Numbered from the stretch's first letter, positions 9,795 to 18,296 are shown. The stretch is 64,000 nt of DNA from Tritrichomonas musculus (GCA_039105265.1 JAPFFF010000007.1:3534001-3598000); one strand, 5' to 3'. A program made the numbers and translations. Notes: generated from the sequence alone by a model not told the origin.

Positions 9795-10445
9795 TTAAAT
9801 ACAAATTTTGAGTGATATCGAGTGCCTTATGAGCTCGGTCCATACATGGTTATATCCATATTTCAACTCATTGGATACCCCGTTTTTGGACACCAATATC
9901 TTATCGATTTTCATGTACTTGGAGTTTGAAACACAACCAGTACACCCACTATCCTCATTGATGACCAACTCAACCTTGTCAGCCTTAGTGAGTATCTTAA
10001 TGAGCTCCATCAGTGTATTGCTATGACACACAAGATAGTTGTTCATCCTCAGTGGATTGGTCTCATAGATATTCAGCAATATCTCGAGGAATTTATTTTT
10101 GGTACCCAAGTCGTCAGTGTCGGGGTCTAATGAACGATCGATTGTCGAAGACTCAGGGAATGAAGTTCCATGGGGTGGACTGTTTATTGGAGCAACTGAT
10201 GGATATGGACCAGTTGTCGAGGCTGTAGTAAAATTTGCATCCTGTGTGCCATTTTGCGTGTATACCCCTTCGGGGTTTAGACCTTTAGTATATCCCATTT
10301 GGGGTTGCATCTGTGGGACTTGAGGGTATGATACCGGTTGAACTGGTGGAGGTCTATTCGCAGCGATCTTAATATTCACATTCTGCTCTTGCTTAACACT
10401 CGCATCATTCTCACTTGATAGAATTCTAGCCTTATGGAGAGACAT
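9795..10445 (-). CDS. Pro/Gln-rich protein with conserved C-terminal domain (E)
   Basis: 216 residues. The N-terminus MSLHKARILSSENDASVKQEQN is shared with the B, C and D homologues. A proline/glutamine-rich linker (PPPVQPVSYPQVPQMQPQ) follows, then a conserved C-terminal domain from about 115 (NKFLEILLNIYETNPLRMN, KADKVELVINED, a CTGC pair). The two cysteines may bind metal or form a disulphide. I start at 10445 because the preceding codons lack an ATG. It has 6 extra residues over the C copy at a hairpin (10264-10276). It lies between the capsid gene and the membrane protein; a virion role is inference. Confidence 0.75.
   Translation of the reverse strand: MSLHKARILSSENDASVKQEQNVNIKIAANRPPPVQPVSYPQVPQMQPQMGYTKGLNPEGVYTQNGTQDANFTTASTTGPYPSVAPINSPPHGTSFPESSTIDRSLDPDTDDLGTKNKFLEILLNIYETNPLRMNNYLVCHSNTLMELIKILTKADKVELVINEDSGCTGCVSNSKYMKIDKILVSKNGVSNELKYGYNHVWTELIRHSISLKICI
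10264..10276. repeat. Hairpin inside E 216-residue gene
   Basis: ACCCC-TTC-GGGGT, a 5-bp GC-rich stem with a 3-base loop. It lies in an 18-bp in-frame segment missing from the C homologue near 15300. Confidence 0.7.
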
Positions 10446-10478
10446 TTCCAAAGTGCAAAAATATTTTTACCACTAATG

Positions 10479-11202
10479 TCATATTTCTGGATCAACTTGT
10501 GAGCCAGCTGGTGATTCATCATCGATATATTCGAGGCCATCGAGTGAGAGCTTGAAGTAGGTGTCTCTGCATAAACAGAGTTGGACAGGTGGTGGTCTAA
10601 CAATGGCTCCACTTGGTTCGATAATCTTGTAATATGTATCATTATCACCAGTGAATATTGGTTGACCATTGACTTGAATTTGGATATTGCCTTTGCCACC
10701 ATCTAAGCCATCATAACAGTATCCAGCAGATGCACGTTCAGTTTGGAGATTGAATACAAATGATGTGGCATCACTCAATGTATTGCGATATCGGACACCA
10801 TTTTCATCGTTCTTGGGCATGGTGAAGCTATCTTCGAATTCCTTTGAACATTGGAGTGTGATACCATCGAGGTCTCCAGCTGTTAATTGGCTTTCGAAGA
10901 ATCTGGCGCCAATGGTACTGACATTCTCATCTGGGAAGTTCTTACCACCAATATTCAAAAAGCAGTTTTGGTAAACGGGATTCTCAAATACAGTCAAATC
11001 ATTGTGATGCTTGGGGAACAACAATGACATGCTTGTGACATTGATTAATGGGATATTCAATGTAGACTTGATTCCGTTAGCGGCTGCGGCAATTGGGAAT
11101 GCATGGTAATCGACCTTTTGAGATGGAATTACTAGGCCTTCACGTAATATGGATTCAATGCTTGCACGAGTGGCTTCACAAACACCATAGCCTTGCATGT
11201 TA
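10479..11202 (-). CDS. Major capsid protein (E), 3' part
   Basis: The C-terminal portion of a double jelly-roll major capsid protein (PY of Polintons), nearly identical to 15512-16358 of C and homologous to the complete B gene at 34126-36069. Conserved blocks are NMQGYGVCEATR, PSQKVDYHAFPIA, IPLINVTSMSLLFPKHHNDLTVFENPVYQN (in parts), NIGGKNFPDENVSTIGARFFE, SAGYCYDGLDGG and a C-terminal DTYFKLSLDGLEYIDDE. Polinton D is inserted into this gene at about 11203; the rest should be to the right of the window. Confidence 0.85.
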
Positions 11203-11284
11203 GTAGTATATGGGTGGGCTTTTGTGCAGGGGATAAAAAATGACCCCCTCGTCATAGGATTTACAGACCCCAAACATCGGCGCC
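11203..11284. mobile_element. Polinton D, left terminal stub
   Basis: About 80 bp that match the outer end of B's terminal repeat ('gcttttg.gcaggggataaa', 'tcataggatttacagacccc', then ggcgcc). D starts at 11202-11205 with AGTAGTATATGGG or AGTATATGGG inside E's capsid gene. C is inserted at the ggcgcc, so D resumes at 58439. D is therefore interrupted once here, by C. Confidence 0.75.
11279..11284. repeat. Target-site duplication of Polinton C, left copy
   Basis: GGCGCC directly precedes C (start AGTAGTGATGG). The same six bases follow C at 58439-58444. The uninterrupted site is visible once in each B terminal repeat (16434-16441 region and 37533-37540 region), which is direct evidence that the six bases were duplicated. 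Confidence 0.9.
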
Positions 11285-11515
11285 AGTAGTGATGGTAGTT
11301 CCGCATGGGGACCAGATAAATTTCAAATATAACAGCCACATCTAACCTAATTTTGATATTCACATAACCATTTAAAATTAAGCTCCAGACCTTGAATTTT
11401 TGCTGAAATGTCATAGTCCAAATCAAAGGAATCTATGGTCTTTTAAAGGAAATTGCATGTGCCAGGTATTCCCTCCATATCCCCAATATCCCCATGCGGA
11501 ACTACCATCACTACT
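11285..11515. repeat. Terminal 231-bp segment with its own inverted ends
   Basis: The first 27 bases of C (AGTAGTGATGGTAGTTCCGC then ATGGGGA) recur in perfect inverted form at 11489-11515. The interior of about 175 bp is AT-rich and non-coding. It looks like a miniature element or a doubled terminus. The same arrangement is at 58208-58438 in the right repeat. Confidence 0.85.
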
Positions 11516-11531
11516 AAGAGGTTCACTTAAG

Positions 11532-11592
11532 GGGTCACACATCACACCTCATACCTCACACCTCATATCTCACACCTCACACCTCACCTCAA
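11532..11592 (+). repeat. Outer heptamer array of left C repeat
   Basis: About eight degenerate units of CACACCT/CATACCT followed by 'cacctcaaattggtatagg' and 'gggtacccaagaggg'. The reverse complement of the whole block, including the unique tail, lies at 13055-13140 on the other side of the gene. Confidence 0.8.
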
Positions 11593-11750
11593 ATTGGTAT
11601 AGGGGTACCCAAGAGGGGCCTCTCAAAATCCATTTTAGGTAAATTCCATTCGGCTTCGCCTCAAGATAAATGCTTACGCATTTCCATAAATTGACAATCC
11701 CAAAAATAATGCTATTCTTGAATCAATTTAATTTTTTATCTGGTTTGAAA

Positions 11751-12995
11751 ATGAGCGTTGTCCCAACTAACACCCAAGTAGTTTCATATGAAGGTTCTTT
11801 CTGCAAGGAATTGGAGATTCGTATGAACAAAATATTGAATAAATCCCAACGTGATCATAATCGCGAGTCAGCTATCAAGTGCTATATACATAAGGAGCTC
11901 TCGCTTGATGAGTACGATGAGTGGATCCAAGATATGAATACCAAAATTGATAGTTATACAAACATTGAATCTCCTGAGCGAGCACTGCTAATGAAGGAGT
12001 TATCATATATCAACCGAGATCGCGAACGTCTAATGAAATTTCAAGATGAGCTCGATAAGAAACGCAAAACTTTGATTTACAGTTATACGCACCCCCTTGA
12101 TTATGCTATTGACATCATCACAAAGGATATCAATATGTTCAACCAGAATTTGCTCAGTTGCATATTCGAATCGTTTGTCAATAAGGTCAAATCCTTATGT
12201 CCCAAAGACAAATTATATGAGGGTACCATTAAATTCGTATACTATGATAGAACCTCTACCAAGGTCATAAACCTATTCGATTCATTAACACAAAGATTAA
12301 TATCTAGCTTCACCAAGTTACTCGCTGAAGTTGCAACAAATGAATATTTCGCAAATGATATACATAAATATGATTCCCTAGTGAAATTGCGCGAGGAAAT
12401 CAGTAATGCTTGTTATAATCTATACCTTGGAACAATCATTGATGCAATCGATAATAAACTTGATCAATATCCCCCAACTGAAATGTCATCTAGTGAACTC
12501 GTTATTGGGTACTCTAGAGTACTCATGAAGAATCTCAATGAATATATCTTACACGATTTATCCAAAATCATCGATAAGGAAATCAAGGATTGCATTGCAA
12601 AAATATGTGAAAATGAGCTCTTAAATTATATCCACATTAAGGAACCAGAGATGGCTGAGAAATCCAAACAGAGTTTGACTGAGGTATCTGCCAAGGTATC
12701 TGCCAAGGAATCTGCCAAGGAATCAAATGCCGTACCCCAAACTACACCCATTATAGCTGAAGTATATGAGATTGATCAGGAGAAGACCTTAGACGATTTC
12801 ATAAAGGGTCTCCCAAATGATAAGATATGTATAGTAGAATTGACTCAAAAATATAATGCGTACTTCGACACTAATGTAAACCCTCGTGGATTAGGTGTAA
12901 TACTCTCAAAATCGGGTAAACTGAGAACGCAGTTCCTGCTTAAGACCATTGCATGGGAGAAGAGTAAGAGAGTTATATACTATAGCAAGGCTTGA
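11751..12995 (+). CDS. Terminal-repeat gene of C, left copy, unknown function
   Basis: 414 residues from the ATG at 11751, chosen because it follows the usual T-rich leader (ttttttatctggtttgaaa); an in-frame ATG at 11670 would add 27 residues. Mostly helical and highly charged, with a likely coiled-coil region around residues 60-115. A low-complexity hinge with SAK(V/E) reiterations lies near 320. A compact C-terminal domain of about 65 residues (DDFIKGLPNDKICIVEL, LGVILSKSGKLRTQFL) resembles a winged helix, with low confidence. An identical copy sits in the other terminal repeat. A position near both ends suggests end binding or replication, but this is inference. Confidence 0.75.
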   Translation: MSVVPTNTQVVSYEGSFCKELEIRMNKILNKSQRDHNRESAIKCYIHKELSLDEYDEWIQDMNTKIDSYTNIESPERALLMKELSYINRDRERLMKFQDELDKKRKTLIYSYTHPLDYAIDIITKDINMFNQNLLSCIFESFVNKVKSLCPKDKLYEGTIKFVYYDRTSTKVINLFDSLTQRLISSFTKLLAEVATNEYFANDIHKYDSLVKLREEISNACYNLYLGTIIDAIDNKLDQYPPTEMSSSELVIGYSRVLMKNLNEYILHDLSKIIDKEIKDCIAKICENELLNYIHIKEPEMAEKSKQSLTEVSAKVSAKESAKESNAVPQTTPIIAEVYEIDQEKTLDDFIKGLPNDKICIVELTQKYNAYFDTNVNPRGLGVILSKSGKLRTQFLLKTIAWEKSKRVIYYSKA

Positions 12996-13054
12996 ATAAT
13001 TTATTTTTGGACTTATGAGGATTCCCAATTAAAGGATTTACCTAAAATGAATTT

Positions 13055-13140
13055 TATGACCCCCCTCTTGGGTACCCCTATACCAATTTGAGGTGAGGTA
13101 TGAGGTATGAGGTATGAGGTGTGAGGTATGAGGTGTGAGA
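13055..13140 (-). repeat. Inner heptamer array of left C repeat
   Basis: Reverse complement of the outer array block: 'ccctcttgggtacccctat', then 'caatttgaggtgagg' and about seven heptamers (TGAGGTA/TGAGGTG). With 11532-11640 it gives the gene its own pair of inverted flanks of about 110 bp. Confidence 0.8.
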
Positions 13141-13189
13141 TTCATCATCTATTTTTAAATTTGAATATTGATTTTTTTATCACCACCAA

Positions 13190-13669
13190 ATGGAATCCAC
13201 CACAAACCATTTCACTGTCTACGAATACATCAACACATTGATTTCCCTATTACCAAAGCCTGATGGATTTGCAAAATGTAATTTCGCAATATTATGTGAC
13301 AAGTTACCATTCAATTTGAAGAACTCGCTGTACCTCGCAAAGGTCCTATACGTATCACTCCAGAATGATACTGAAACCATTAGATTCTACCCTAACAAGC
13401 TCAAGGAGATGAACCTTGAATACGTCAAATTGACATCCAATAGTAGACGCAAATTGAGTGCCAACATGCACGAGTTCTTCGTAAATGGGGATACCGAAAA
13501 ACACGAATTCAAGGAATGTCCGTATTACAACTACTCAATTGAGAGAACCAATATAAACACCAAGGACCTCATTGTAAAACTTCGTGAAAAATACAATATT
13601 GTGGAACCTGATGTATTCATCGGCAAGCATCAAGATTTGGTATTGGATGCTGACCCAGATTTTGCCTAA
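13190..13669 (+). CDS. Conserved 159-residue protein beside ATPase (C)
   Basis: First gene inside the left repeat of C. Very similar to 8114-8593 of E along its whole length, with the same conserved blocks (VYEYINTL, CNFAILCDK, KLTSNSRRKLS, YYNYSIERTN, VFIGKHQDL). The T-rich leader (gatttttttatc) is 10 bases before the ATG. The 3' end overlaps the ATPase end by 4 bp. Function unknown; not recognised as the Polinton cysteine protease. Confidence 0.8.
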   Translation: MESTTNHFTVYEYINTLISLLPKPDGFAKCNFAILCDKLPFNLKNSLYLAKVLYVSLQNDTETIRFYPNKLKEMNLEYVKLTSNSRRKLSANMHEFFVNGDTEKHEFKECPYYNYSIERTNINTKDLIVKLREKYNIVEPDVFIGKHQDLVLDADPDFA

Positions 13670-14622
13670 ACCTTTGAATACACCACTTGCATATCATGTT
13701 CAACAGTGTTCACCAATATGAAATCATGTCCAGATAATGTTCTATATTTTTGCCACAACTCCTCGAACTCACAAGGTATGCTCACCTGCTGATATATGTA
13801 ATTGAGTTTCTGTCGTGAGAACCCATTGAATATGAAGAATGATGTACAATTATTTTTGTAATCAGTTGGCACACCCTTGAAGAACTGGATGTTGATGTAA
13901 ACGATTGAATTCTTATGACGCAACTGGGTGATATAGTTTGTGAAGTATGCTGATTTCAATAGCTTGCTCTTAATGAAGTCCTCGCACAGGATTATGGTGT
14001 TGAGTGGTACATTGGGTTTCCCTAGTTTGCTGATATGGAGGAACTCAAACATCTGCTGCAGCTTGGAATCGGTCGCAGACAAGTCTGCTCCAGCTGACGC
14101 TTCAACTGTAGCCTTCCCAACTGAGCTATATTTGTTATATAACTCCTTCCATAGATCGAGCTCCTTCAAATACCGTTCAGCATTACTATCAGCGACGACC
14201 TCAATGGGCAGGTTGATGAGCTCGCGTTGAGATTCAAATGTGGAATCATTTATAATACCGTTCTTACTCACATACACGATCATATGAAAATTAGCGTTAT
14301 TGAGTCTACTCATTTGAATGATATCGCGAATTACTGTATGGCTCTTGCCTTTGCCTTGTGATGCTACCAATATGTTCAAAGTATTGTACCACGCATAGAT
14401 CCCATTAGCGATTGGCCTTATGGATGCATTCGTGATTTTATCCCTATTCTTGGAATAGGCCTCACTCATAGCCTCGTCAACATCAAATCTCTGGGATACC
14501 GGTTGCTGCTTCTGGTACCTATCGAATGTATCAAAATCAATTGGATCACTACTGGAACTGTCTGATAATTCAATAGATGTATAGTCGAAAAGGGTTGGTT
14601 GTAGGCGCTTGTAATACAACAT
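13666..14622 (-). CDS. A32/FtsK-like DNA packaging ATPase (C)
   Basis: 318 residues. Walker A ILVASQGKGKSHT near 77-89 and Walker B NTIILCED near 212. Nearly identical to the E copy outside two short segments where E is longer. It shares with B the blocks RPIANGIYA, IQMSRLN and LRHKNSIVYINIQFFK. Expected to power packaging of element DNA into a capsid. The TTTATTTTTG box lies 5 bases upstream of the start. Confidence 0.9.
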   Translation of the reverse strand: MLYYKRLQPTLFDYTSIELSDSSSSDPIDFDTFDRYQKQQPVSQRFDVDEAMSEAYSKNRDKITNASIRPIANGIYAWYNTLNILVASQGKGKSHTVIRDIIQMSRLNNANFHMIVYVSKNGIINDSTFESQRELINLPIEVVADSNAERYLKELDLWKELYNKYSSVGKATVEASAGADLSATDSKLQQMFEFLHISKLGKPNVPLNTIILCEDFIKSKLLKSAYFTNYITQLRHKNSIVYINIQFFKGVPTDYKNNCTSFFIFNGFSRQKLNYIYQQVSIPCEFEELWQKYRTLSGHDFILVNTVEHDMQVVYSKV

Positions 14623-14627
14623 TTAAT

Positions 14628-14637
14628 CAAAAATAAA
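14628..14637 (-). promoter_or_regulatory. TTTATTTTTG box before C ATPase
   Basis: Perfect box on the minus strand, 5 bases before the ATG at 14622, at the same spacing as in E. It directly abuts the hairpin at 14637-14656. Confidence 0.55.
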
Positions 14638-14675
14638 GCTTTTTATGCGAAAAGCTCTAAGTGGCGATGATGCCA
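14637..14675. repeat. Tandem hairpins between C ATPase and membrane gene
   Basis: AGCTTTT-TATGCG-AAAAGCT at 14637-14656 followed by TGGC-GATGAT-GCCA at 14662-14675. The matching spacer in E (9630-9640) lacks about 35 bp here, so the pair looks inserted in C or lost from E. Confidence 0.65.
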
Positions 14676-14676
14676 A

Positions 14677-14826
14677 TTACGCATATAATGTGCGCCTCAG
14701 CTCATCAGTCAGCTCAGGTGGTTCATCTTCAGCTGTAACCGATACCAGTAATAGCAGTTCAACTACATTGGTCACCAATATCAACCCCAATAGTATATTC
14801 ATAATGATTTCACTTGCGCTGGACAT
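14677..14826 (-). CDS. Small single-pass membrane protein (C)
   Basis: 49 residues, differing from the E copy at one position that I could see. One hydrophobic segment and an acidic tail. Ten bases separate it from the 210-residue gene upstream, so the two are probably expressed together. Role unknown. Confidence 0.75.
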   Translation of the reverse strand: MSSASEIIMNILLGLILVTNVVELLLLVSVTAEDEPPELTDELRRTLYA

Positions 14827-14836
14827 TTATGCAAAT

Positions 14837-15469
14837 TTAAATACAAATTTTGAGTGATATCGAGTGCCTTATGAGCTCGGTCCATACATGGTTATATCCA
14901 TATTTCAACTCATTGGATACCCCGTTTTTGGACACCAATATCTTATCGATTTTCATGTACTTCGAGTTTGAAACACAACCAGTGCACCCACTATCCTCAT
15001 TGATGACCAACTCAACCTTGTCAGCCTTAGTGAGTATCTTAATGAGCTCCATCAGTGTATTGCTATGGCACACTAGGTAGTTGTTCATCCTCAGTGGATT
15101 GGTCTCATAGATATTCAGCAATATCTCGAGGAATTTATTTTTGGTACCCAAGTCGTCAGTGTCAAGTTCTAATGAACGATCTATTGTCGAAGACTCAGGG
15201 AATGAAGTTCCTTGGGGTGGACTGTTTATTGGAGCAACTGATGGATATGGACCAGTTGTCGAGGCTGTAGTAAAATTTGCATCTTGTGTGCCATTTTGAG
15301 GATAACCTTTAGTATATCCCATTTGGGGTTGCATCTGTGGGACTTGAGGGTATGATACTGGTTGTACAGGTGGAGGTCTATTCGCAGCGATCTTAATATT
15401 CACATTCTGCTCTTGCTTAACACTCGCATCATTCTCACTTGATAGAATTCTAGCCTTATGGAGAGACAT
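14837..15469 (-). CDS. Pro/Gln-rich protein with conserved C-terminal domain (C)
   Basis: 210 residues. Same layout as the E protein: MSLHKARILSSENDASVKQEQ start, Pro/Gln-rich linker, helical C-terminal domain with NPLRMNNYLVCHS, ADKVELVINED and a CTGC pair. 6 residues shorter than E in the linker. A likely box (ATATTTTTGC) lies 12 bases before the start. Unrecognised family; possibly an internal virion protein because it is always adjacent to the capsid gene or ATPase block. Confidence 0.75.
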   Translation of the reverse strand: MSLHKARILSSENDASVKQEQNVNIKIAANRPPPVQPVSYPQVPQMQPQMGYTKGYPQNGTQDANFTTASTTGPYPSVAPINSPPQGTSFPESSTIDRSLELDTDDLGTKNKFLEILLNIYETNPLRMNNYLVCHSNTLMELIKILTKADKVELVINEDSGCTGCVSNSKYMKIDKILVSKNGVSNELKYGYNHVWTELIRHSISLKICI

Positions 15470-15511
15470 TTCCAAAGTGCAAAAATATTTTTACCACTAA
15501 TGCCATATTTC

Positions 15512-16358
15512 TTATGCCATTTCTGGATCAACTTGTGAGCCAGCTGGTGATTCATCATCGATATATTCAAGGCCATCGAGTGAGAGCTTGAAGTAGGTGT
15601 CTCTGCATAAACAGAGTTGTACAGGTGGTGGTCTAACAATGGCTCCACTTGGTTCGATAATCTTGTAATATGTATCATTATCACCAGTGAATATTGGTTG
15701 ACCATTGACTTGAATTTGGATATTGCCTTTGCCACCATCTAAGCCATCATAACAGTATCCAGCAGATGCACGTTCAGTTTGGACATTGAATACAAATGAT
15801 GTGGCATCACTCAATGTATTGCGATATCGGACACCATTTTCATCGTTCTTGGGCATGGTGAAGCTATCTTCGAATTCCTTTGAACATTGGAGTGTGATAC
15901 CATCGAGGTCTCCAGCTGTTAATTGGCTTTCGAAGAATCTGGCGCCAATGGTACTGACATTCTCATCTGGGAAGTTCTTACCACCAATATTCAAAAAGCA
16001 GTTTTGGTAAACGGGATTCTCAAATACAGTCAAATCATTGTGATGCTTGGGGAACAACAATGACATGCTTGTGACATTGATTAATGGGATATTCAATGTA
16101 GACTTGATTCCGTTAGCGGCAGCTGCAATTGGGAATGCATGGTAATCGACCTTTTGAGATGGGATTACTAGGCCTTCACGTAATATGGATTCAATGCTTG
16201 CACGAGTGGCTTCACAAACACCATAGCCTTGCATGTTGGACTTACAGAGAGTGATAGTCATTCGGTTAACAGTGAGTGTTGCTGGTTGTGATGAGTAATG
16301 GGCACTCATCAATTTATTAGCTTCGGTTTTAGATACGAAATTGACGTAGACATGACCT
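15512..16358 (-). CDS. Major capsid protein (C), 3' part
   Basis: C-terminal portion of the double jelly-roll capsid protein of C, up to the point where B is inserted. Blocks GHVYVNFVSKTEANKLMSAHY, VNRMTIT, NMQGYGVCEATR, NIGGKNFPDENVST and SAGYCYDGLDGGKG match the complete B protein. The 5' part is at 37622-38727 on the far side of B. In the family the protein forms the hexagonal capsomers of the particle. Confidence 0.85.
16353..16358. repeat. Target-site duplication of Polinton B, left copy
   Basis: TGACCT, repeated at 37616-37621. The uninterrupted capsid gene of B itself has a single 'catgacctgcatg' at the matching position (34955-34970), confirming the duplication. Six bases is the typical Polinton size. 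Confidence 0.9.
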
Positions 16359-16727
16359 GAGAGAGATAGGGGGGGCTTTTGGGCAGGGGATAAAAAATGA
16401 CCCCCCTCGTCATAGGATTTACAGACCCCAAACATCGGCGCCATGACTCAAAAAATCGCCACTTTTTCAAAATTAGCCCCTCATTTCATTCAAAAATCGG
16501 GTAGACACTTTTGAATCGTCATCTTTGAATTTACATCTTTGAACTTGTTTAGTAGTATATATCAGTCGGTTTCCGTCGAGCTAAAGCCCGCCGTCAACAC
16601 GACTAATGAACAAAAATAATATGAACTCATTTAATGATTACCATCAATTGATGATTCATTTATTAGACAATTCATTTAATTCATTCTCAAGCTGATGAAC
16701 TTTATTTTTGAGGCTGTTGATGTCTTC
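16359..16727 (+). repeat. Left terminal inverted repeat of B
   Basis: 369 bp matching the reverse complement of 37249-37615 with few differences. It contains the ggcgcc site used by C in D, a block shared with F and D (tcagtcggtttccgtcg), and at its inner end a partial copy of the 3' end of the 75-residue gene that is complete at the other end of B. Confidence 0.9.
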
Positions 16728-16763
16728 AATGACGTTTTTATTTTTTAATTTCATGATAAAGAC

Positions 16764-17219
16764 ATGTCAACACCAAAGGTTTATGATTACATCAATTCAT
16801 TGATTGATATGCTGGATGAAACAGAGAAGTTTAAACAATGTGATTTCTCAATATTGTGTGATAGATATCCAATACCAAGTGGAAAGGCTACATATAAAGC
16901 TAAAGTGATGTACATATCATTGAAGAACAAAGAGAATGAATTCAAACGATTTTATCATGATAAGATTGTTGAACTCGGTCTTGAATACATAACACTTACA
17001 TCAAATGTTAGAAGAAGGATATCAACAACATCCATTGAATTCTTCGTTGAAGGTTCAAATGAAGAGCAATCATTTAAAGAATACAATTATTATAATTACA
17101 GTATCAGGAAAGTTAATGATAAGAAAACAAAAGAACTCATCGAACAGATGAGACAAAAATATAATATCAATACACCTCAACTATTTGTAGGTGTTCAACA
17201 ACAAATTGTATTAGATTAA
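16764..17219 (+). CDS. Conserved 151-residue protein beside ATPase (B)
   Basis: Identical to the D copy at 58801 and close to the F copy at 7260. Conserved blocks: VYDYINSLIDML, CDFSILCDRYP, KVMYISLKN, LGLEYITLTSNVRRRIS, EFFVEG, YYNYSIRKVN, LFVGVQQQ. Convergent with and overlapping the ATPase stop by 4 bp. No recognisable catalytic motif; role unknown. Confidence 0.8.
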   Translation: MSTPKVYDYINSLIDMLDETEKFKQCDFSILCDRYPIPSGKATYKAKVMYISLKNKENEFKRFYHDKIVELGLEYITLTSNVRRRISTTSIEFFVEGSNEEQSFKEYNYYNYSIRKVNDKKTKELIEQMRQKYNINTPQLFVGVQQQIVLD

Positions 17220-18130
17220 TGAATTTCAATTGTATTTGTTCTCGTATTGACTAACACGAATTGATGACCTGATAAGTCTTTATATTTTTGCCATAAATGT
17301 TCAAACTCAATTGGCATTGGAACTTGATGATATACATAACTCAACTTTTGACGAGAATAACCACTAAAGATAAAGAATGATGTTGCATTATGCTTATATT
17401 CTGTTTTGATTGCTTTGAAGAACTGAATATTAATATATACGATTGAGTGTTTATGTCGAAGTTGTGAAACATAATTAGTAAAGTAATCAGTCTTTAAAAT
17501 TAATGAACGGCTTGCATCTTCACATAAAATGATTGTGTTTAATGGTTCATTTGGTTGCCCTAGCTTATTGATATGAAGAAACTCAAACATATCATTTAAC
17601 TTCTTTTCATTGATTACTATTTTTGGAGTCGAACTATATTTATCATATAGCTCTTTATATAAATCAAGTTGTTTAAGATATTCTTCAGCGTTTGAATCAC
17701 TAATAACTTTGATTGGTAGTTGTATCAATTCACGTTGAGCAATAAATGTTGCATCATTGATTGTACCGCTCTTAGATATATAAACGATTAAATGAAAGTT
17801 GGTGTTCTTTAATCTTGACATTTGAATGATATCTCTTAAAACAACATGGCTCTTTCCTCTTCCTTGATTTCCGACAAGTATGTTCAATGAATTGTAATGT
17901 GCATAGATGCCGTTTGCGATTGGTCTGATTGATTCATTCTTTATTTTTGATTCATTGCGTTGATAAGCTTTGTTCATCTCATCATCAATGTTAAATGTTG
18001 TTTCATTAACTGTTGGCTTGAATGATTCATATTCAAATGCAAAACTCATTTGGTCATCATCATAATCAGAGCTATTAGAAAATAAAACCTCTTTATAATT
18101 AAAGTGCGTCGGTTTCATGAAACATTTCAT
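17216..18130 (-). CDS. A32/FtsK-like DNA packaging ATPase (B)
   Basis: 304 residues. Walker A NILVGNQGRGKSHV (about 82-95) and Walker B NTIILCED (about 200). Homologous to the C and E enzymes but shorter in the N-terminal region and with AT-richer codons. The conserved C-terminal block SFFIFSGYSRQKLSYVYHQV follows. No TTTATTTTTG box is directly upstream; the membrane-protein gene stop lies only about 24 bases before the start, so shared transcription is possible. Confidence 0.9.
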   Translation of the reverse strand: MKCFMKPTHFNYKEVLFSNSSDYDDDQMSFAFEYESFKPTVNETTFNIDDEMNKAYQRNESKIKNESIRPIANGIYAHYNSLNILVGNQGRGKSHVVLRDIIQMSRLKNTNFHLIVYISKSGTINDATFIAQRELIQLPIKVISDSNAEEYLKQLDLYKELYDKYSSTPKIVINEKKLNDMFEFLHINKLGQPNEPLNTIILCEDASRSLILKTDYFTNYVSQLRHKHSIVYINIQFFKAIKTEYKHNATSFFIFSGYSRQKLSYVYHQVPMPIEFEHLWQKYKDLSGHQFVLVNTRTNTIEIH

Positions 18131-18154
18131 TTCTTTAGTTTTCGTTAAAGCTCT

Positions 18155-18286
18155 TCATGAATACATTTTTGTTCTTATCTCTTCACTGAGTTCTGGTTCC
18201 TTGTCTGGTATCATTAATGATACTTCAACAATCTTCACTAAAAATAAACCTGTCAGTAATGAAACAACTAATATTTCATATATCAT
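18155..18286 (-). CDS. Small single-pass membrane protein (B)
   Basis: 43 residues: MIYE, a hydrophobic stretch (ILVVSLLTGLFLVKIVEVSL) and a tail DKEPELSEEIRTKMYS. The sequence differs from the C and E versions but the position, length, topology and PEL..E.R tail agree. An identical copy is at 60192 in D. It starts 10 bases after the stop of the upstream gene. Confidence 0.75.
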   Translation of the reverse strand: MIYEILVVSLLTGLFLVKIVEVSLMIPDKEPELSEEIRTKMYS

Positions 18287-18296
18287 TTATTAGTCT

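Larger units (their letters stand above)
7743..11202. mobile_element. Polinton E, left-hand visible part
   Basis: E starts with AGTAGTGATAGTG, matching the AGTAGTGATGG end of C, directly after CTCGTA (7737-7742), the bases at which the F sequence stops matching B. It contains the 159-residue gene, ATPase, membrane protein, 216-residue protein and the 3' part of the major capsid gene, in the same order as C. At about 11203 it is entered by D. Its other end should be followed by CTCGTA and the rest of F's ATPase region beyond the window. It is interrupted at least once. Confidence 0.8.
11285..13141 (+). repeat. Left terminal inverted repeat of C (about 1.86 kb)
   Basis: Inverted match to 56568-58438. 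The encoded 414-residue protein is identical in both. The only difference I noticed is the number of heptamer units at the inner edge, with the right copy about 14 bp longer. In order from the outside: a 231-bp segment bounded by inverted copies of the 27-bp terminus, an outer heptamer array, a gene, and an inner heptamer array in opposite orientation. About 1.9 kb is long for a Polinton terminal repeat. Confidence 0.9.

Noticed and set aside
11532-11592. CRISPR-like array (heptamers)
   Set aside because: Units are contiguous, degenerate and only 7 bp with no spacers. It is a simple tandem repeat.
11400-11642. 80-codon frame across the outer end of the C terminal repeat
   Set aside because: Runs through the inverted terminus and heptamer array; peptide is repeat-driven (HTSHLISHTSHL).
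16764-17219. Adenain-type cysteine protease for the 151/159-residue proteins
   Set aside because: No conserved His-Asp/Glu-Cys arrangement is visible across the five copies; I found no convincing protease gene in the window.
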